Source of the DNA: Pseudarthrobacter sp. W1I19
Lineage (GTDB): Bacteria > Actinomycetota > Actinomycetes > Actinomycetales > Micrococcaceae
Reading direction: 5' to 3'
NCBI RefSeq assembly: GCF_030817835.1
Contig: NZ_JAUSZR010000001.1
Coordinates: 2,852,001 to 2,916,000 of the forward strand
Length of the DNA: 64,000 nucleotides
Position numbers and translations under genes: made by a program. The notes beneath the pieces are model-generated. The model saw nothing but the letters and a program-made list of their open reading frames with translations, was not told the DNA's origin and did not search any database. Below are positions 1 to 8,827 of this stretch, piece by piece (position 1 is the stretch's first letter; each line of letters opens with the position of its first letter).

Positions 1-10
1 GCGTGCGGTA

Positions 11-766
11 ATGGACTTCCTGATGATGCTGGCAACAACCCGCCGGGTGCTGGAGCAGTTGCGGCATGACCGCCGCAGCATCGCCTTGATACTGGTGGTC
101 CCGGCATTGCTGCTGACCGCGGTTTACTTCCTCTTCGAGAATGAGGCCCTGCCGCCCGGGGCGCCGCGCACGTTCGACCGCGTGGGGCTGATGATGCTCG
201 CCATTTTCCCGTTTGTGGTGATGTTCCTGGTCACCTCCATCACGATGCTGCGTGAGCGGACCTCGGGAACGCTGGAGCGGCTGCTCACCACCCCTGTCCA
301 TAAGGGGGACCTGCTCTTCGGCTATGGCCTGGCGTTTTCCATCATGGCCGCGCTGCAGTCATTGGTGGCTACTGCCGTGGCGTACTGGGTATTCGATCTC
401 GATATCGAGGGCCCGCCCGGCTTCGTGGTCCTGATCGCCGTGATCAACGCCGTCCTGGGGGTGGCCCTTGGCCTGCTGTGTTCGGCGTTTGCCCGGACCG
501 AGTTCCAGGCCGTCCAGTTCATGCCGGTGGTCGTGGTACCGCAAATCCTCCTCTGCGGCCTGTTCGTGGCGCGGGACCGCATGAACGATACCCTCGAGGC
601 GATCTCGAATGTTCTTCCCCTCACGTTCTCCGTGGACGCCCTGCAGGAAATTGCCGCCAATCCCGAGGCCACCGAACAGATGTGGCAGGACGCAGCCATC
701 ATGGGAGCCATCGTGCTGGGAGTGCTGGTGCTGGCCTCCCTGACGCTGCGGAGGCGGACTGCGTGA
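11..766 (+). CDS. ABC-2 type transporter permease
   Basis: Integral membrane subunit of an ABC exporter, 251 aa. It shows about six hydrophobic segments (near residues 24-42, 60-80, 104-126, 137-158, 172-186 and 229-246) and the conserved ABC-2 stretch RERTSGTLERLLTTPV at about 82-97, typical of drug or lipid exporters of the DrrB/NodJ type. The ATP-binding partner should lie just left of the window. The stop overlaps the start of the following TetR gene by 4 nt (GTGA), so the two are probably co-translated. The frame stays open to the left edge, so the true start could lie upstream, although ATG at 11 gives a normal N-terminus. Substrate unknown. Confidence 0.85.
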   Translation: MDFLMMLATTRRVLEQLRHDRRSIALILVVPALLLTAVYFLFENEALPPGAPRTFDRVGLMMLAIFPFVVMFLVTSITMLRERTSGTLERLLTTPVHKGDLLFGYGLAFSIMAALQSLVATAVAYWVFDLDIEGPPGFVVLIAVINAVLGVALGLLCSAFARTEFQAVQFMPVVVVPQILLCGLFVARDRMNDTLEAISNVLPLTFSVDALQEIAANPEATEQMWQDAAIMGAIVLGVLVLASLTLRRRTA

Positions 767-1443
767 CCCTGCCGGAGGGCAACGCCTTTTCTGGGGGGAA
801 CGTCCAGCCGGAGGGTAGTTCGGTGCGGCAAGGCAGTTCCGGTGATCCCCCGGCGGCAAGGCGGGGACGGCGCGGCGGATCCACGGCGTCCAGGGAACGG
901 ATCCTGGACAGCGCCCGTCGGTTGTTCGCAGAACACGGTTTCGAGGGCACCAGCCTGCGGCAGGTGGCCCGCGCGGCGGGTGTGGATCCTGCCATGGTGC
1001 ACCATTTCTTCACCGGTAAGGATGAGCTCTTCGCCCTGAGTGTGGAACTCCCTGCCGATCCGGAAGAGGTACTGGCCGGAGTTTCGTCCGCCCGCCCGGA
1101 GCAGCGCGGAGAGTTGATCGTCCGCGCCGTCCTTCGCCTCTGGGAAAGCCCGGCCCAGCCAAGCCTGGTGGCCTTCCTGCGGGGCACCCTTGGCTCAAAG
1201 GCCCGGACGGCGCTCCTCCGGGAGATGGTGACGCGGGCTGTCCTTGGCCGGATCGTTGCAGGGGTGCCGGGACCGCCCCAGGAAGTTGCCTTGCGCGCAG
1301 ACCTGGTGGCCACGCAGATGGTGGGACTCATGATGGCCCGCTACGTGGTGCGGCTGGAACCCCTCGCATCGGCCGCACCGGAGGACCTCGTCAGGCTCGT
1401 CGCCCCTAATGTGCAGCGGTACCTGACGGGCGAACTTACTTAG
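763..1443 (+). CDS. TetR/AcrR family transcriptional regulator
   Basis: DNA-binding repressor, about 226 aa. After a low-complexity N-terminal tail the TetR_N helix-turn-helix is clear (RERILDSARRLFAEHGFEG, then TSLRQVARAAGVDPAMVHHF). The C-terminal ligand domain resembles the TetR_C_17-like group. GTG at 763 was chosen because it overlaps the permease stop (GTGA); GTG at 823 would also keep the whole HTH. The gene probably controls the exporter operon it closes. It converges on the lipoprotein gene with only 7 nt between stops. Confidence 0.85.
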   Translation: MTLPEGNAFSGGNVQPEGSSVRQGSSGDPPAARRGRRGGSTASRERILDSARRLFAEHGFEGTSLRQVARAAGVDPAMVHHFFTGKDELFALSVELPADPEEVLAGVSSARPEQRGELIVRAVLRLWESPAQPSLVAFLRGTLGSKARTALLREMVTRAVLGRIVAGVPGPPQEVALRADLVATQMVGLMMARYVVRLEPLASAAPEDLVRLVAPNVQRYLTGELT

Positions 1444-1450
1444 GCCGGAC

Positions 1451-2227
1451 CTATTCGACGAGTGCGGCAGCGGTATCAAGCAGAGCGCCGGCACGCCACG
1501 CAGCATCGGCCTCACTTTCACCGCCTGATGCGACGGCGGTGAGCAGCACTCCGCGCTCAACAGCCAGGGCGGTGATCATGGACTGCACGCGGCCATCGGG
1601 AAGCTGGGTGTCCGTTCTGTAGGCGACGGTATTGGACATTCCTCCCACCCCATCCATGGGCGTGATGGAAACCGCGACGTCCACCCCTGACGATGTCATG
1701 GTCATGTTGGCGCACTGCCCCAGCTGAAGCGGTTGATCCGCAACCCTTGCGAGTGCGGCCTCGTCCAGGCCTGAGGTAAGAGACACCGCCGTAGCCGCGC
1801 CGGTGGCCGGATCCGTGCTTTGACCCAGCGCCATCGCAGCATCGCCCACCTGGGGCACAGTGCTGGACACGGCCAACTCCTTGCATTCGGCCGGGGAAAC
1901 CTCGATGGCGGCGATCAAAGCCCGGGTCTGGTCCAGGATGTCGGTAAGGTCGCCGCCCGCCAGGACTGAGAGCTTCCTGCCTTCGGAGTCCTCAAGCTGC
2001 TGGAGGATTCCGGCGAGCTCCGTGGACGTGTAGGCCTTGGCTTCCGGAGTAGGCGTGGGTGCAGGCGTCGTGGCAGGTGGCGTGCTGCCGGTCTTCAGGC
2101 TTTCCGGTGCCGGCGGTGCACTGGACGGCGGTGCACTGGCTTGGGGTTCGGCAGGGCCGGCGCAGGATGAGATTGCCGTGCCGAGAATGATGGCAGCCCC
2201 AAGCGCGCGCAGCACGGATGTCTTCAT
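1451..2227 (-). CDS. Hypothetical secreted lipoprotein
   Basis: 258 aa. The N-terminus MKTSVLRALGAAIILG is followed by a lipobox ending ISSC, so the mature protein should be a diacylglyceryl lipoprotein on the outer face of the membrane. A Pro/Thr/Ala-rich linker (about residues 30-62) precedes a compact domain of about 190 residues with two cysteines (AECKEL and GQCANM) that may form a disulfide. The fold is reminiscent of the extracellular sensor domain of mycobacterial PknH-type proteins, but this is a weak impression. ATG at 2227 was chosen because upstream in-frame codons do not encode a signal peptide. No functional assignment. Confidence 0.75.
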   Translation of the reverse strand: MKTSVLRALGAAIILGTAISSCAGPAEPQASAPPSSAPPAPESLKTGSTPPATTPAPTPTPEAKAYTSTELAGILQQLEDSEGRKLSVLAGGDLTDILDQTRALIAAIEVSPAECKELAVSSTVPQVGDAAMALGQSTDPATGAATAVSLTSGLDEAALARVADQPLQLGQCANMTMTSSGVDVAVSITPMDGVGGMSNTVAYRTDTQLPDGRVQSMITALAVERGVLLTAVASGGESEADAAWRAGALLDTAAALVE

Positions 2228-2264
2228 GTGTTCCCCCAATGACTTATCTGCAAGCAACCGCCCG

Positions 2265-3164
2265 CTAGAAAAGAACAGTAGCGAAAGTGCCCACCTGGCG
2301 GAAGCCGACCCGCTCGTAGGTGGCTCGTGCCCGCAGGTTGAAGCCATTGACGTAGAGGCTGGTAATGGGTGCGACTCTCCGGGCGTGCTCCACCACGGCG
2401 GCCATGTACCCGGCACTCAAGCCCTGGCCGCGGTAAAGCGGGTTCATCCAGACACCTTGGATCTGGGTGACCTCGGCCGTGACGGCGCCCAGTTCGGCCT
2501 TGAACACCACCTCGCGGGCGTGGTTCAGGTGGACCAGGGAATGCCCTTGGCGAATGAGCCCTTCCACCCGCCGGCTATAGAACTCCCGGCCCCCCAGGAA
2601 GGGCGAATATCCCACTTCTTCCTCGAACATTGCGGCGCAGGCAGGCAGGATGCGGTCAAAGTCCGCAAGGTTTCCCGGCTCAAGGCCGGGGTTTGGCTTG
2701 ATCACCGGCGGGCCCTCGATGGTCATGAGGGGCTGTTCCGCGCGGACTTCGTGGGCCCGATGGCCGCGTGCCAGGAGTTCCGCGTGCAGCGCCAGGACCG
2801 CCTCGGCCGGGCCAAAGGCCGAGGCGTAGCGGCGGCCGGATGTGTTGGCCACTTCCGCGACCACCCCTGCCAACTCGGGGTCCAGCTGGACCGGAACCAG
2901 GTTCGCCCCTGCCCAGCACGCACCCACCAGGACGCCGTCGTCGAAAACACCGATCACGCCGGCGCCGCCGCTGGTGGGCGCGGCAGTGCCGGCGGCACGC
3001 AAATGCGCGAGGATAAAGACATTGGTGACCGGATCCTGCTGCGCCAGCATCCGGAGCGCAGCAGTATCCGTGCCGTCCAACGTGCGGACGGAAAGTCCCG
3101 GAGGGTCGGGGACCTCCTTACGAGACGCTAACCACGGGGCTACCCTTGACAGCATCTTCGCCAT
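2265..3164 (-). CDS. GNAT family N-acetyltransferase (DUF4081 type)
   Basis: About 299 aa in two parts: an N-terminal DUF4081-like domain (residues about 25-125, with [14 protein letters not shown]) and a C-terminal GNAT fold whose acetyl-CoA loop is seen as [18 protein letters not shown] near 235-252, ending in the usual [10 protein letters not shown]. This family commonly follows ispG in actinobacteria. Its start overlaps the ispG stop by 47 nt, consistent with translational coupling; ATG at 3155 is an alternative. Substrate unknown; transfer of acetyl to an amine is inferred from the family. Confidence 0.85.
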   Translation of the reverse strand: MAKMLSRVAPWLASRKEVPDPPGLSVRTLDGTDTAALRMLAQQDPVTNVFILAHLRAAGTAAPTSGGAGVIGVFDDGVLVGACWAGANLVPVQLDPELAGVVAEVANTSGRRYASAFGPAEAVLALHAELLARGHRAHEVRAEQPLMTIEGPPVIKPNPGLEPGNLADFDRILPACAAMFEEEVGYSPFLGGREFYSRRVEGLIRQGHSLVHLNHAREVVFKAELGAVTAEVTQIQGVWMNPLYRGQGLSAGYMAAVVEHARRVAPITSLYVNGFNLRARATYERVGFRQVGTFATVLF

Positions 3165-4284
3165 CGGCCTCCCCCATCTCTTCCGCGATACGCATGGCCT
3201 CTTCGATCAGTGTCTCAACAATTTGACTCTCGGGCACAGTCTTGATGACTTCACCCTTCACAAAGATCTGGCCCTTGCCGTTGCCGGAAGCAACGCCAAG
3301 ATCTGCCTCACGGGCTTCACCGGGACCGTTGACCACGCAGCCCATCACGGCCACGCGCAGCGGGATCTCCATGCCTTCCAGGCCAGCGGTCACCTGCTCA
3401 GCAAGGGTGTACACGTCCACCTGCGCCCGGCCGCAGGACGGGCAGGAGACAATCTCCAGTTTCCGGGGACGCAGGTTGAGGGACTGGAGAATCTGGTTGC
3501 CCACCTTGATTTCCTCCACCGGCGGGGCGGAGAGCGAAACCCGGATGGTGTCGCCGATGCCACGGGACAGGAGAGCCCCGAAGGCCGTGGCTGACTTAAT
3601 GGTTCCCTGGAACGCGGGCCCGGCCTCGGTCACACCGAGGTGAAGCGGCCAGTCGCCCTTCTCCGCCAGCATCTCGTAGGCAGCCACCATCACCACGGGG
3701 TCGTTGTGCTTCACGGAGATCTTGAAGTCGTGGAAGCCGTGCTCTTCGAACAGTGATGCTTCCCATACAGCAGACTCCACCAGCGCTTCAGGGGTGGCCT
3801 TGCCGTATTTCTTGAGGATGCCGGGCTCCAGCGAGCCTGCGTTCACCCCGATGCGGATGGAAGTGCCGTGATCGCGGGCGGCCGCCGCGATTTCCTTAAC
3901 CTGGTCATCAAACTTACGGATGTTTCCGGGGTTCACGCGCACCGCCGCGCAGCCCGCTTCGATGGCGGCGAAGACGTATTTCGGCTGGAAGTGGATGTCC
4001 GCGATCACCGGGATCTGGGACTTCTTGGCGATGATGGGCAGCGCTTCGGCGTCATCGGCTGACGGGCAGGCGACGCGCACGATGTCACAACCGGAGGCCG
4101 TGAGTTCCGCGATCTGCTGCAGGGTCGCGTTGATGTCGGTGGTGGGCGTGGTGGTCATGGACTGCACGCTGATGGGGAAATCAGAACCCACCCCCACAGA
4201 ACCGACCTTGATCTGGCGGGTCTTCCGGCGGGGGGCAAGGACGGGCGGCGGTGCCGCAGGCATTCCCAGGCTGACCGAGGTCAC
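3118..4284 (-). CDS. ispG: 4-hydroxy-3-methylbut-2-enyl-diphosphate synthase (flavodoxin)
   Basis: Iron-sulfur enzyme of the MEP isoprenoid pathway, converting ME-cPP to HMBPP. 388 aa, normal for the short bacterial form. Visible hallmarks are the TIM-barrel N-terminus ([19 protein letters not shown]) and the [4Fe-4S] ligands in [13 protein letters not shown] and in [15 protein letters not shown] at 4284 was chosen because it is preceded by TAGGAG at correct spacing and starts the conserved [13 protein letters not shown]. It belongs to the dxr-rip1-ispG group, but four proteins' worth of chromosome differs from the minimal arrangement: YciI, a membrane protein and SatD lie between rip1 and ispG. 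Confidence 0.97.
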   Translation of the reverse strand: MTSVSLGMPAAPPPVLAPRRKTRQIKVGSVGVGSDFPISVQSMTTTPTTDINATLQQIAELTASGCDIVRVACPSADDAEALPIIAKKSQIPVIADIHFQPKYVFAAIEAGCAAVRVNPGNIRKFDDQVKEIAAAARDHGTSIRIGVNAGSLEPGILKKYGKATPEALVESAVWEASLFEEHGFHDFKISVKHNDPVVMVAAYEMLAEKGDWPLHLGVTEAGPAFQGTIKSATAFGALLSRGIGDTIRVSLSAPPVEEIKVGNQILQSLNLRPRKLEIVSCPSCGRAQVDVYTLAEQVTAGLEGMEIPLRVAVMGCVVNGPGEAREADLGVASGNGKGQIFVKGEVIKTVPESQIVETLIEEAMRIAEEMGEADGEDAVKGSPVVSVS

Positions 4285-4315
4285 GTGGACTCCTAAAAGT
4301 TTAAAAGGTGGGCGG

Positions 4316-4609
4316 CTAGGCGGTGAGGCCGGCCAGCATGCCGGTAATGGGAGACCACTCCGTGATGCGCGTTCCGGCGATAACTCCGGCGGCCGCAAAG
4401 GGGTCCTGCTTGAGGATCGAGTTCAGGGCAGCCTCGTCTGCGGCCTTGAAGATCAGCAGCGCTCCCGCCCCGTCACCGTAGGGCCCGCTTGCCAGGATGG
4501 CACCGTCCTGCGCCAGGCCGGCGGTCCATTCGCGGTGCGCCGGACGGGCTTCACTGCGGGCTTCGGTGGAATCGGCGGCGTAAACGTACTCAACGGCAAA
4601 AACTGTCAT
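4316..4609 (-). CDS. YciI family protein
   Basis: 97-aa cytoplasmic protein covering the whole YCII domain: a ferredoxin-like fold with a conserved His-Asp pair, here H25 (PAHREW) and the loop [17 protein letters not shown]. YciI-like proteins are small and often of unknown activity; some act in dehalogenase-type or muconolactone-like chemistry. It lies 31 nt upstream of ispG on the same strand and is probably in the same transcript. No function can be claimed. Confidence 0.85.
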   Translation of the reverse strand: MTVFAVEYVYAADSTEARSEARPAHREWTAGLAQDGAILASGPYGDGAGALLIFKAADEAALNSILKQDPFAAAGVIAGTRITEWSPITGMLAGLTA

Positions 4610-4710
4610 ACGGCTACCCTATCGCCCTGCCTGCCGTTGCACGCATCCGGACAGCCGAACAGGATTCTTCCCACACCGCAGCGGCCCTGGACCACAAGAC
4701 AGGTGTTCCC

Positions 4711-4734
4711 AGGGCATGTCCCAGGACATGCCCT
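4711..4734 (-). terminator. Perfect 9-bp hairpin downstream of the SatD/membrane-protein pair
   Basis: AGGGCATGT (4711-4719) and its exact reverse complement (4726-4734) surround a 6-nt loop, 14 nt past the stop of the membrane-protein gene. No T run follows on the minus strand, so it could be a weak terminator, an mRNA-stabilising hairpin or an operator. The remaining 4610-4747 gap holds no gene that I can see. Confidence 0.45.
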
Positions 4735-4747
4735 GTGCGACGAGGTC

Positions 4748-5260
4748 CTAGGACAGGAACAGGACTTTGACTGCTGCTGCTGTTCCGGCCGCCCAGAGCA
4801 TGGAGGTCAGGGTTCCAATGATGAAGCGTTCGGCCGCCACCGGCGTTTCCTTCAGCTCGGCGAACCGGCCGAGGCCCTTGATGGCCACGATGTAGGCGAT
4901 GGCCACCGGCTGGCCGGTCAGGATGGCCAGGCAAACCCCCAGCCTTTCAAGGACTCCGATGATCGCCCCGCCGCGCAGGATGCGCTGGGTTGGCACCGGC
5001 GGCCCGGAAGCGGGGCCGGCCGACGGCGGGACGTCCGGTGGCGCCGTCAGCTCACCGTCCACGCTTTGGGTTTCCGCGTGCGGGGCATCAACGGTGACGT
5101 CTGCGGACGGATCCTCCGCTGCCCTACTGGCCTCTTCTGCTGCTTTGGCGGCATCTGCCCTATCGTCGATCGTCCGGGCGAGCCGGAACACCAGGGCCGT
5201 CACCGGCCAGCCGGCGAGGCCAGCCACCACCAGCGCGGCGGTAATCCAGACGGCAGTCAC
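4748..5260 (-). CDS. Membrane protein coupled to SatD (DUF3307 C-terminus-like)
   Basis: About 170 aa. One N-terminal membrane helix (residues 3-25) is followed by an Ala/Glu/Pro-rich cytoplasmic or linker region (about 30-92), then two C-terminal helices around GAIIGVLERLGVCLAILTG and IIGTLTSMLWAAGTAAAV. The pattern ER-x-GQ-...-AIKGLGRF-E-...-IGTL recalls the C-terminal part of DUF3307 membrane proteins. GTG at 5260 forms a 4-nt GTGA overlap with the end of the satD-like gene, so the two are translated together. The pairing resembles, by position, the SatD-SatE genes of streptococci; this is inference. Confidence 0.7.
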   Translation of the reverse strand: MTAVWITAALVVAGLAGWPVTALVFRLARTIDDRADAAKAAEEASRAAEDPSADVTVDAPHAETQSVDGELTAPPDVPPSAGPASGPPVPTQRILRGGAIIGVLERLGVCLAILTGQPVAIAYIVAIKGLGRFAELKETPVAAERFIIGTLTSMLWAAGTAAAVKVLFLS

Positions 5261-6057
5261 GTGTCTCCTTCGTTCCGGGGCGGGGCTGTTTCGGGCGGGG
5301 CTGTTTCGGGCGGGGCTGTTTCGGGCGGGGCTGTTTCGGACCGGGCTGTCTCGGGCGGGGCCAGCTCGGTCGCGGCTGGTTCGGCCCGGGCTGGCCCAGT
5401 ACCGGCAATGCGGCTCCGCGCGTACTCCAGGAGCATGGCTGCTGCCGGCCTGGCTGCCCATTCTTCCTGCCAGCCCGAGCGAAGCACGGCACGGCTCACC
5501 GATTGCTCCGTTATTCCCAACTCCCGGGCCACTTGTTTCTGGCTGCCGTGTTTGCCGTCGCCGGCCCGCACGGCGCGGAGTCGGTCCACTACGCGCCACT
5601 GGGCCCCCGTCCGTTCCTGCACAAGGCGTCCGATCAACCGGAGCACCGCCTGGGCGTTGGCACCTGCCATGGCACCTTCCTTGGTTTGGTTCGGGATTTC
5701 CTTCCCGCGGCCCATCATCCCTGCGACCACTGACAGCGGCACCTGGCCTGCAGCAGTCTTCGCCAGTTCCACGGCTTTTCGCGCGGCCACAAACCCGCTT
5801 CCGGACCCTTCGCGGGGGCTGCCTCCCGGAGCCATCTGCACCACCCCGATACCAATCCCCACGTACCAGTTCCCGGTCCGGAGGGCATGCAGCGCCACAT
5901 CCACCACCTCGTCGGGCCGGTCCACCACGCCTTGGAGTTCGTCGCCCACCGAACGTTCAAACCGTGCGGAGGTGAGGCCCTGCAGCTCGGCTATCAACTC
6001 CGGCACGCGATCGACATCCGAAGTGCTGCCCCGCTGGTCAATGGTCAGTACGTACAT
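5257..6057 (-). CDS. SatD family protein with C-terminal helix-turn-helix
   Basis: 266 aa. Residues 1-115 carry spaced motifs TIDQRGST (D7), SVGDELQG (D39), VGIGIG (66-71) and GSGFVAARKAVELAK (86-100), which resemble the metal-binding Asp pair and the later x-A-x-R region of class III nucleotide cyclases. A helix-turn-helix lies at about 171-193 (SQKQVARELGITEQSVSRAV). The tail (230-262) is an APPET pentapeptide repeat encoded by 15-bp DNA repeats. SatD proteins have been linked to acid tolerance in streptococci; no biochemical activity is known to me. The downstream membrane-protein start overlaps its stop. Palindromes just upstream suggest autoregulation through the HTH. I see no clear Shine-Dalgarno sequence before ATG 6057. 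Confidence 0.75.
   Translation of the reverse strand: MYVLTIDQRGSTSDVDRVPELIAELQGLTSARFERSVGDELQGVVDRPDEVVDVALHALRTGNWYVGIGIGVVQMAPGGSPREGSGSGFVAARKAVELAKTAAGQVPLSVVAGMMGRGKEIPNQTKEGAMAGANAQAVLRLIGRLVQERTGAQWRVVDRLRAVRAGDGKHGSQKQVARELGITEQSVSRAVLRSGWQEEWAARPAAAMLLEYARSRIAGTGPARAEPAATELAPPETARSETAPPETAPPETAPPETAPPRNEGDT
5281..5370. repeat. 15-bp in-frame tandem repeat in the satD-like 3' end
   Basis: Four head-to-tail copies of CGGGGCTGTTTCGGG (5281-5340; the last copy differs at one base) are followed by two degenerate copies to 5370. On the minus strand they encode repeated A-P-P-E-T. The DNA identity is higher than the protein needs, so the array looks recently expanded by slippage. Confidence 0.85.
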
Positions 6058-6083
6058 GCACTAACCGTATGCAGCTGATCCAC

Positions 6084-6135
6084 AATAATCAATCATAAAT
6101 AGCTGATTATTCGACATCAGCCAATCTAGGCTGAT
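6084..6135. promoter_or_regulatory. Two palindromes and repeated GCTGAT motifs upstream of satD-like gene
   Basis: AATAATCA (6084-6091) pairs exactly with TGATTATT (6104-6111), and ATCAGCC (6116-6122) pairs exactly with GGCTGAT (6129-6135). The hexamer GCTGAT or its complement occurs at 6074-6079, 6102-6107, 6116-6121 and 6130-6135. The segment is AT-rich compared with its surroundings, lies 27-78 nt before the SatD start, and is a good candidate operator or promoter, possibly bound by SatD's own HTH. Confidence 0.55.
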
Positions 6136-6183
6136 ACACGGGACTCAGCCCTGAGGCCATTCCCAGTCTGCATGCCACGAATA

Positions 6184-7515
6184 TCAGCCGAAGAGGTTTA
6201 CCGGCTTCACGATGTCCGCATAGATGAGGAGTGCGCTCATGCCCATCAGCAACGCTGCCACGACATAAGTCACCGGGAGGAGCTTGGCGATATCAAAAGC
6301 TCCCGGGTCAGGCTTCCCGAACAGTTTGGCCACCCGGCGTCGGGCACCTTCGTACAGCGCCCCGGCCACGTGGCCGCCGTCGAGAGGCAACAGCGGAACC
6401 AGGTTGAAGACCGCCAGCGCAAAGTTAAGCCCGGCCAGCAGACCGATCAGGGTGGCCACCCGCGACTGGACGGGGATCTCCTCCATGGCAGCCACTTCAC
6501 CGGCCACCCTGCCGACGCCCACCACGCTGATGGGGCCGTTGGGGTCGCGCGGTTCCTCGCTGAACGCAGCCTTCGCCACGCCCACCACCCGCGCCGGGAG
6601 GTTGAAGATCACGCCCGCCACCTGCTTGATGTTCTCCCCCGCCATGGGCAGAACGGACGACGCCGGCTGCGGCACCAGTTCCGTCTGCGCACCAATGCCC
6701 AGGAAGCCGACGTCCTGGTACAGGAGGTTGCCGGCGTCGTCCGTTGCCTGCCGGCCGTCCACTCCGATGATGGGCCGGGCGGACAGCACGGGGGTCACGG
6801 TGGTGGACACCGGCGAGCCGTCCCGTTCAACTGTGATGGCCACCTCACGGCCGGCGGAGGCACGGATCCACTCGGTCAACTGGTCCCAGCTGGTGACGGT
6901 CTTGCCGTCGAAGGAGGTTACTGTATCGTTCGGTTCCAGGCCGGCAGCGGCCGCGGGAGTCAGCTGGCAGTCGGCCGAATCCGGGTCCACTGTTTCACCG
7001 GCCGCCACCTGGCACTTGGAGACGTCGGAGATGGTGGTGGTGGCCGTGGCGAAGCCGAACCCCATCAGCAGGACGGCCGTCAGGATGACGCCGAGGACCA
7101 TGTTCATGGCCGGACCGCCCAGCATCACGATGATCTTTTTCCACACTGGAAGCCGGTAAAAGACGCGGTTTTCGTCGCCCGGGCCCACTTCCTCGTGCGC
7201 CATCGAGCGGGCTTCCGTGGCCAGGGTCTGGAACATTCCGGTGCTGGAGGGACGGACCGTCCCGTCCTCTTTGTTGGGCGGGTACATGCCGATCATGGAC
7301 ACGTAGCCGCCCAGCGGGATGGCCTTCACGCCGTACTCGGTTTCGCCTTTCCGCCTCGACCAGAGGGTGGGGCCAAAGCCGATCATGTACTTGGTGACCC
7401 GGACCTTGAAGAGCTTGGCGGGCAGGAGGTGGCCCACTTCGTGGAGCGCGATGGAGGCCGCGATGCCGATGGCCACAAAAACGACACCGAGGACAAAGAG
7501 GAGAACGGGGGTCAT
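6184..7515 (-). CDS. Site-2 type intramembrane zinc metalloprotease (RIP/RseP, M50)
   Basis: 443-aa membrane protease that cleaves membrane-bound regulators such as anti-sigma factors. The zinc site HEVGH is at residues 25-29 in the first helix, the PDZ-like domain spans about 170-290 with PIIGVD and DVGFLGIGAQTEL, and the second metal/structural motif NLVPLLPLDGGH is near 383. It is the actinobacterial Rip1 equivalent, which in mycobacteria acts on several anti-sigma factors and on envelope lipid control. Its start is 18 nt after dxr's stop on the same strand, so the two are co-transcribed. Confidence 0.95.
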   Translation of the reverse strand: MTPVLLFVLGVVFVAIGIAASIALHEVGHLLPAKLFKVRVTKYMIGFGPTLWSRRKGETEYGVKAIPLGGYVSMIGMYPPNKEDGTVRPSSTGMFQTLATEARSMAHEEVGPGDENRVFYRLPVWKKIIVMLGGPAMNMVLGVILTAVLLMGFGFATATTTISDVSKCQVAAGETVDPDSADCQLTPAAAAGLEPNDTVTSFDGKTVTSWDQLTEWIRASAGREVAITVERDGSPVSTTVTPVLSARPIIGVDGRQATDDAGNLLYQDVGFLGIGAQTELVPQPASSVLPMAGENIKQVAGVIFNLPARVVGVAKAAFSEEPRDPNGPISVVGVGRVAGEVAAMEEIPVQSRVATLIGLLAGLNFALAVFNLVPLLPLDGGHVAGALYEGARRRVAKLFGKPDPGAFDIAKLLPVTYVVAALLMGMSALLIYADIVKPVNLFG

Positions 7516-7533
7516 GGAGGTGCTTGCTGCTTC

Positions 7534-8718
7534 CTAGAGACTGCTGACTGCTAAACGTTCATGGGCGCGCGCACGTGCCCAGCTCTCAGCATCCAGTACG
7601 GATTCCACTGTCAGCCCGGAGGAACCTGTGTGTTCGCCGAGAACGGCTGCGATGGTGTCCACGATGTCCGTGAACCGGATGCGGCCGGCATGGAACGCCG
7701 TGACCGCTTCCTCGTTGGCGGCATTGAAGACTGCCGGGAACGTGCTGCCCTGCTTGGCGGCGTCCTTCGCAAGGTCCACCGCAGGGAACGCCGCAACGTC
7801 CAGGGGCTCGAAGGTCCAGGTGGCGGCCTGGGTCCAGTCACAGGCCGCGGCCGCTTTGGGGACCCTGTCCGGCCAGCCCAGCCCCAGGGCTATGGGAAGG
7901 CGCATGTCCGGCGGCGAGGCCTGCGCAATGATGGATCCGTCGACGAATTGCACCATGGAGTGCACCACGGACTGGGGATGGACCACCACGTCGATCCGGT
8001 CCAGCGGCACATCGAAGAGCAGGTGGGCCTCGATGACTTCCAGCCCTTTGTTGACGAGGGTGGCGGAGTTGGTGGTGACCATGACCCCCATGTCCCACGT
8101 GGGGTGGGCAAGCGCCTCCTGCGGCGTGACGTCGTGGAGCTCCTCCCGGTTCCGGCCCCGGAAAGGGCCGCCGGATGCCGTGAGGATCAGTCTCTCCACC
8201 TCGCCGGCCGAACCCGAACGCAGGCACTGGGCGATGGCCGAATGCTCCGAATCCACGGGGACAATCTGGCCTTCACGGGCCGCCGCCTTGACGAGTTCTC
8301 CGCCCACGATCAGGGATTCCTTGTTGGCCAGGGCTAGTGTGGCACCGGATTTCAGCGCCGCGAGCGTCGGCGCAAGTCCGATTGATCCGGTGATGCCGTT
8401 GAGCACCACGTCAGCTTCCACCTCCGCGATCCTGGTGGACGCGTCCGGCCCGGCAATGATTTCCGGCCGGTAACCATGCTTCCCCGCTGCGGCGGCCGCT
8501 TCGGCCACGAGCGTTTCCAGTTTACCGGCGTCTCCGCCGGCAATGCCGATGGCGCCGGCACCGGTGTGCACGGCCTGGCGGGCCAGGAGTTCGAGGTTGC
8601 CTCCCCCGGCGCTGAGCGCCACCACCTCGAAAAGGTGCGGGGCGCCGTCGACGACATCAATCGCCTGGGTGCCGATGGAGCCGGTGGATCCGAGGAGGGC
8701 GATCTTGCGTGGCTGCAT
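7534..8718 (-). CDS. dxr: 1-deoxy-D-xylulose 5-phosphate reductoisomerase
   Basis: 394 aa; second step of the MEP pathway (DXP to MEP, NADPH-dependent). The N-terminal nucleotide site is [16 protein letters not shown]. The catalytic and metal loop [13 protein letters not shown] (Asp-Ser-Glu) is at about 155-167, and the SGGPFRG flap and [16 protein letters not shown] substrate segment follow. First gene of the dxr-rip1 transcription unit. Divergent from the lipase-maturation-factor gene; the shared gap carries a 15-bp tandem repeat. Confidence 0.98.
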   Translation of the reverse strand: MQPRKIALLGSTGSIGTQAIDVVDGAPHLFEVVALSAGGGNLELLARQAVHTGAGAIGIAGGDAGKLETLVAEAAAAAGKHGYRPEIIAGPDASTRIAEVEADVVLNGITGSIGLAPTLAALKSGATLALANKESLIVGGELVKAAAREGQIVPVDSEHSAIAQCLRSGSAGEVERLILTASGGPFRGRNREELHDVTPQEALAHPTWDMGVMVTTNSATLVNKGLEVIEAHLLFDVPLDRIDVVVHPQSVVHSMVQFVDGSIIAQASPPDMRLPIALGLGWPDRVPKAAAACDWTQAATWTFEPLDVAAFPAVDLAKDAAKQGSTFPAVFNAANEEAVTAFHAGRIRFTDIVDTIAAVLGEHTGSSGLTVESVLDAESWARARAHERLAVSSL

Positions 8719-8760
8719 CCGTTAAGTATCGCGCACCATCCCAGGCCCGCCGCGCCTTGA

Positions 8761-8805
8761 CCCAGCGCTCCGTGGCCCAGTGCTCCGTGGCCCAGTGCTC
8801 CTTGA
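8761..8805. repeat. Three 15-bp direct repeats between dxr and the LMF gene
   Basis: Tandem units CCCAGCGCTCCGTGG (8761-8775), CCCAGTGCTCCGTGG (8776-8790) and CCCAGTGCTCCTTGA (8791-8805) occupy most of the divergent promoter gap. They could be a slippage product or binding sites; no function is evident. Confidence 0.8.
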
Positions 8806-8827
8806 CCACAGGACGGCCGGGCGTAGC

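Noticed and set aside
2265..3164. Late start for the GNAT gene so as not to overlap ispG
   Set aside because: No in-frame ATG or GTG with a ribosome-binding site lies after the ispG stop; a TTG there would remove part of the domain.
4711..4734. Hairpin as attachment site core
   Set aside because: No second copy in the window and no recombinase gene; a transcript-end structure is simpler.
3920..6064. 714-codon plus-strand frame opposite ispG, YciI and SatD genes
   Set aside because: Low-complexity, Arg/Pro/Ser-rich translation without family features; ispG, YciI and SatD are certain on the other strand.
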